Shown here piece after piece: positions 61,772 through 64,000 of a stretch of 64,000 nt of DNA. Under the pieces are notes generated by a model, which worked only from the letters and a program-made list of their open reading frames with translations, did no database searches and had not been told where the DNA came from. Numbering within the stretch: the first letter of the stretch is position 1; every line of letters begins with the position of its first letter. The DNA comes from Neptunitalea lumnitzerae (GTDB lineage Bacteria; Bacteroidota; Bacteroidia; Flavobacteriales; Flavobacteriaceae), in contig NZ_BRVO01000003.1 of the NCBI RefSeq assembly GCF_027924185.1, positions 207,968 through 271,967 of the forward strand. The letters run 5' to 3'. A program made the translations under genes and the position numbers.

Positions 61772-62308
61772 ATGGAAAAAATAGCCATTATATACGCATC
61801 GGTAGACGGACAAACATTTAAAATTTGTAAAAGAATTTCAGCACAGTTACAACAACAAGGTTATATAGTAGAAATGACTGACATTGCTACATGCACCTAC
61901 AATTTAACCGAGTTTACTACCGTAATTATTGGGGCTAGCATACGCTACGGAACACATGCCAAAAAAGTAACTAGATTTATTAACAACAATATAGCGGCAC
62001 TAAACAAGGTGAAAACGGCATTTTTTTCGGTAAATCTGGTAGCCCGAAAAACAAACAAAAACACTTTTGACACCAACCCTTACGTGCAAAAGTTTTTTAC
62101 TAAAATAACATGGAAACCCAACCTTATCAATGTATTTGCAGGAAAACTAGATTATGATACCTATCCGTTTTACGACCGTATGCTTATTAAGCTTATTATG
62201 AAAAATACCAAAGGGCCTACAAAAACCAACGGCCCTATAGAATATACCAATTGGACCAGAGTAGATAGTTTTGCTAACCAAGTAGCGGAGCTAACAGATA
62301 GGTTGTAA
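61772..62308 (+). CDS. hemG: Menaquinone-dependent protoporphyrinogen IX dehydrogenase
   Basis: This flavodoxin-like enzyme oxidises protoporphyrinogen IX to protoporphyrin IX using menaquinone, the penultimate step of haem synthesis. The 178-residue protein has the FMN-binding start IIYASVDGQTFKICKRI, the GASIRYGTHAKKVTRFI block, and the long insert FAGKLDYDTYPFYDRMLIKLIM characteristic of HemG. The conserved C-terminus is YTNWTRVDSFANQ. It is a single gene, with no other haem gene in the window. Confidence 0.93.
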   Translation: MEKIAIIYASVDGQTFKICKRISAQLQQQGYIVEMTDIATCTYNLTEFTTVIIGASIRYGTHAKKVTRFINNNIAALNKVKTAFFSVNLVARKTNKNTFDTNPYVQKFFTKITWKPNLINVFAGKLDYDTYPFYDRMLIKLIMKNTKGPTKTNGPIEYTNWTRVDSFANQVAELTDRL

Positions 62309-62322
62309 GGTACTTTAAAAAG

Positions 62323-63345
62323 CTAGTGTGCATTTATAAACTTTATAGCTTCTTGAATGTTACCATCTAAAAGTAAATTATCAAAATTATCTTGTTTTTT
62401 TACTGTAACATCAGGACTAATTTGTTCATAATAAGTACCATTTCTATCACAATCGTACCCCACTGTTAAGGTCATATATGCCCCAAATGGTAAACTAGCC
62501 CCTACATTAGTGGTTGTTTTACCATATGTTTTATCACCAATAAAAATAGTATGTGATCTTCCTTTAAAAGATAATGCCGTTACTTCTCCAGAACTACCTG
62601 TAGCCATATTTGTTATCACAGCAACTTTTACGTTATCTAGCAATTCTCCCTTTGGTTTTATACTGGCAATTTTTTTAGCATTAGCTTTATATTTTCCTTC
62701 TTCTAAGGTTACTTCACTTACCAGTTTTTTATTAAAATCAAGTGTTCCCCACACTTTAGTATCGCCAAGAAAATCGTACAAAGGTAAAAGCATAGGCCAA
62801 ATATCGCCTCCGGTATTAAAACGTAAATCAATAATCCATCCTTGCAATGTATGAGAACTTTTAATCTTATAAATTTCATCATACATTCTTTGCGCCTGTT
62901 TATTCAATTTTTTTTCACTCCTCATTGCAGGAACTAGAATGTACCCATACTTATCGTCTAACACTGTAACCTCAAAAGCTGGAGTTGTTTTATACTTTCT
63001 CACCCACTGTTCTGTAAAGTCGTCTTGGGTTGGTCCTTCAAAATTTCCACTAAATACTTGATTGTTGTAAAATAATTTAGAGTGGTCGGCATTTGTTAAA
63101 TCAAAAACATTAGACACTTCTTCAAGTGATTCCTCAAAACTGTAATATTGTTTACAATTTTCATTAATAGCTAGTGCTACCTCTTCCCAGTCAACGTTTT
63201 CTTTAAACAAATAACCTTTTTTCATAGTCTCAAAAAGATTCTTATAAAAATACTGAATACTGTCTTGGGAAGTTTTAAAACTTTGTGCCTGCAGATGAAA
63301 CGAGAACAAGAGTAATAATAGAATAACTCCTAAAAGATTTTTCAT
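62323..63345 (-). CDS. S41 family C-terminal-processing-type peptidase
   Basis: This 340-residue exported peptidase of family S41 has a signal peptide (1-20), an N-terminal helical region and the tail-specific protease core. Conserved features are WIIDLRFNTGGDIW (about 170-183), nucleophile Ser252 in ATGSSGEVTA and the partner Lys276 in GDKTYGKTT. No PDZ domain is evident, unlike CtpA. It probably acts in the periplasm or as an outer-membrane-associated peptidase. It is a single gene, convergent with hemG (14-bp gap). Confidence 0.9.
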   Translation of the reverse strand: MKNLLGVILLLLLFSFHLQAQSFKTSQDSIQYFYKNLFETMKKGYLFKENVDWEEVALAINENCKQYYSFEESLEEVSNVFDLTNADHSKLFYNNQVFSGNFEGPTQDDFTEQWVRKYKTTPAFEVTVLDDKYGYILVPAMRSEKKLNKQAQRMYDEIYKIKSSHTLQGWIIDLRFNTGGDIWPMLLPLYDFLGDTKVWGTLDFNKKLVSEVTLEEGKYKANAKKIASIKPKGELLDNVKVAVITNMATGSSGEVTALSFKGRSHTIFIGDKTYGKTTTNVGASLPFGAYMTLTVGYDCDRNGTYYEQISPDVTVKKQDNFDNLLLDGNIQEAIKFINAH

Positions 63346-63512
63346 AAAATAATTTCTAAAAATAACAGTTGAGTAATCTTACTCTAGGAAACTAATTTCA
63401 AAAGAATAAACTTACCCACAAAAAGAATTGCAATAAAAAACTTATAAAAGTTGAGTTTGAAAAGTCTCAAAACACTATGTATATGTAACCATCTAAACGT
63501 TAAGATAACTGC

Positions 63513-63938
63513 CTACGTACCTAGCAACCGCTTATGTAAATCTTCTTGTACGGCATTCCATTCGTCTAAACTTTCAGATTCTTCCCATAATTCTTTTAGT
63601 TCAGATGTTGATGTTATTATATGCAAAGCGCGTTCTGCCAATGAGGTCATAGCTATTTTTTTCGAAAACAACGATTTTCTAACCGATAACACATCATTTT
63701 TAACCAACCAAGTTTGTAACGCTTCAGGTAAATCATCTGATGGTTGCCCTTTAGCAGCAGCAATTAATTCTATTGACACAAGAGCCTCCTCACATTCTGA
63801 AGCATCTATGTATGTATCTTTAGCGTTTACAATTTTAAGTAACGCATCTCTTACAGCACTTTTACCATTGTCTTGTATTTCATAGATAAAATCGGCTGCA
63901 CTATCATTCTCAAAGTTTTTAAATCCCCAAGCTCCCAT
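63513..63938 (-). CDS. DUF4259 domain-containing protein
   Basis: This 141-residue cytosolic protein has the canonical DUF4259 start MGAWGFKNFENDSAADFI and a helical body rich in Glu and Leu, ending near WNAVQEDLHKRLLGT. The family is short, widespread and of unknown function, and is sometimes linked to antitoxin or immunity neighbourhoods. No such partner is visible here. The start is fixed by the conserved N-terminus. Confidence 0.88.
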   Translation of the reverse strand: MGAWGFKNFENDSAADFIYEIQDNGKSAVRDALLKIVNAKDTYIDASECEEALVSIELIAAAKGQPSDDLPEALQTWLVKNDVLSVRKSLFSKKIAMTSLAERALHIITSTSELKELWEESESLDEWNAVQEDLHKRLLGT

Positions 63939-64000
63939 TAGTATTAGTTTAAGTTTTACGAATATAGCGGTTTTACGTTTACTGTTTGTTATACTGCCAC

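Noticed and set aside
1..64000. CRISPR arrays, tRNA or rRNA genes, insertion sequences, prophage or integrative elements
   Set aside because: I looked for regular spaced repeats, cloverleaf-type sequences, transposase or integrase motifs and terminal repeats. None were convincing; reading by eye could miss a divergent tRNA or a small RNA.

Overview
This 64 kb window looks like an ordinary chromosome segment of a marine-type member of the Flavobacteriaceae (phylum Bacteroidota). It is strongly AT-rich. It carries a SusC/SusD pair with a FecI/FecR sigma/anti-sigma pair, type IX secretion C-terminal sorting domains (about 13.1, 56.1 and 59.6 kb), many short lipoproteins, and several promoters of the Bacteroidota type (TTG, 18-21 bp, TAnnTTTG). 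I see no rRNA, tRNA, CRISPR array, insertion sequence, integrase or phage gene. The genus cannot be fixed from the sequence alone.

Layout. 0-5 kb: type II NADH dehydrogenase, an ECF sigma factor with a membrane partner, an acyltransferase, and a Nudix hydrolase whose start codon overlaps that of a divergent cyclophilin lipoprotein. 5-12 kb: a tight operon (SpoIIM-like, membrane protein, DUF4129, DUF4350, MoxR ATPase, DUF58) with a divergent RDD protein. 12-16.8 kb: Dps near OxyR, a leucine-rich T9SS protein, AIM24-like and DUF4442 proteins. 17-20.8 kb: DUF4870-PadR-PspC, then thioredoxin reductase. 20.9-23 kb: an OhrR-like regulator with a glutathione peroxidase and a clear promoter/operator, then an MFS exporter. 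23.2-28.4 kb: a LytTR two-component system surrounded by envelope genes. Three of those transcription units carry matching direct repeats with 21-bp spacing upstream. 28.5-33.6 kb: an FNT channel, a universal stress protein and an arsRMC-acr3 operon with two near-identical operators. 33.7-43.8 kb: FecI-FecR-SusC-SusD with two secreted metallophosphoesterases and no glycosidase. 43.9-45.3 kb: two hydrolases. 46-51.4 kb: TRIC-type channel, GH43, Crp/Fnr regulator with flavodoxin-fold reductase, GH97. 51.5-59.2 kb: mostly unknown membrane proteins and lipoproteins. 59.6-64 kb: a T9SS type B surface protein, HemG, an S41 peptidase and a DUF4259 protein.

How the genes fit together. Oxidative-stress functions cluster in 12-22 kb: Dps, OxyR with cysteines at exactly 199 and 208, TrxB, OhrR with Cys15, and a Cys peroxidase. 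The 33.7-43.8 kb block reads as a polysaccharide-utilisation-type uptake locus adapted to a phosphate ester. The most interesting unexplained signal is the repeat set around the LytTR system: GGTnAA boxes 21 bp apart, ending a constant 33-34 bp upstream of a -7-like element in front of three genes. It suggests a local, activator-dependent envelope-stress regulon.
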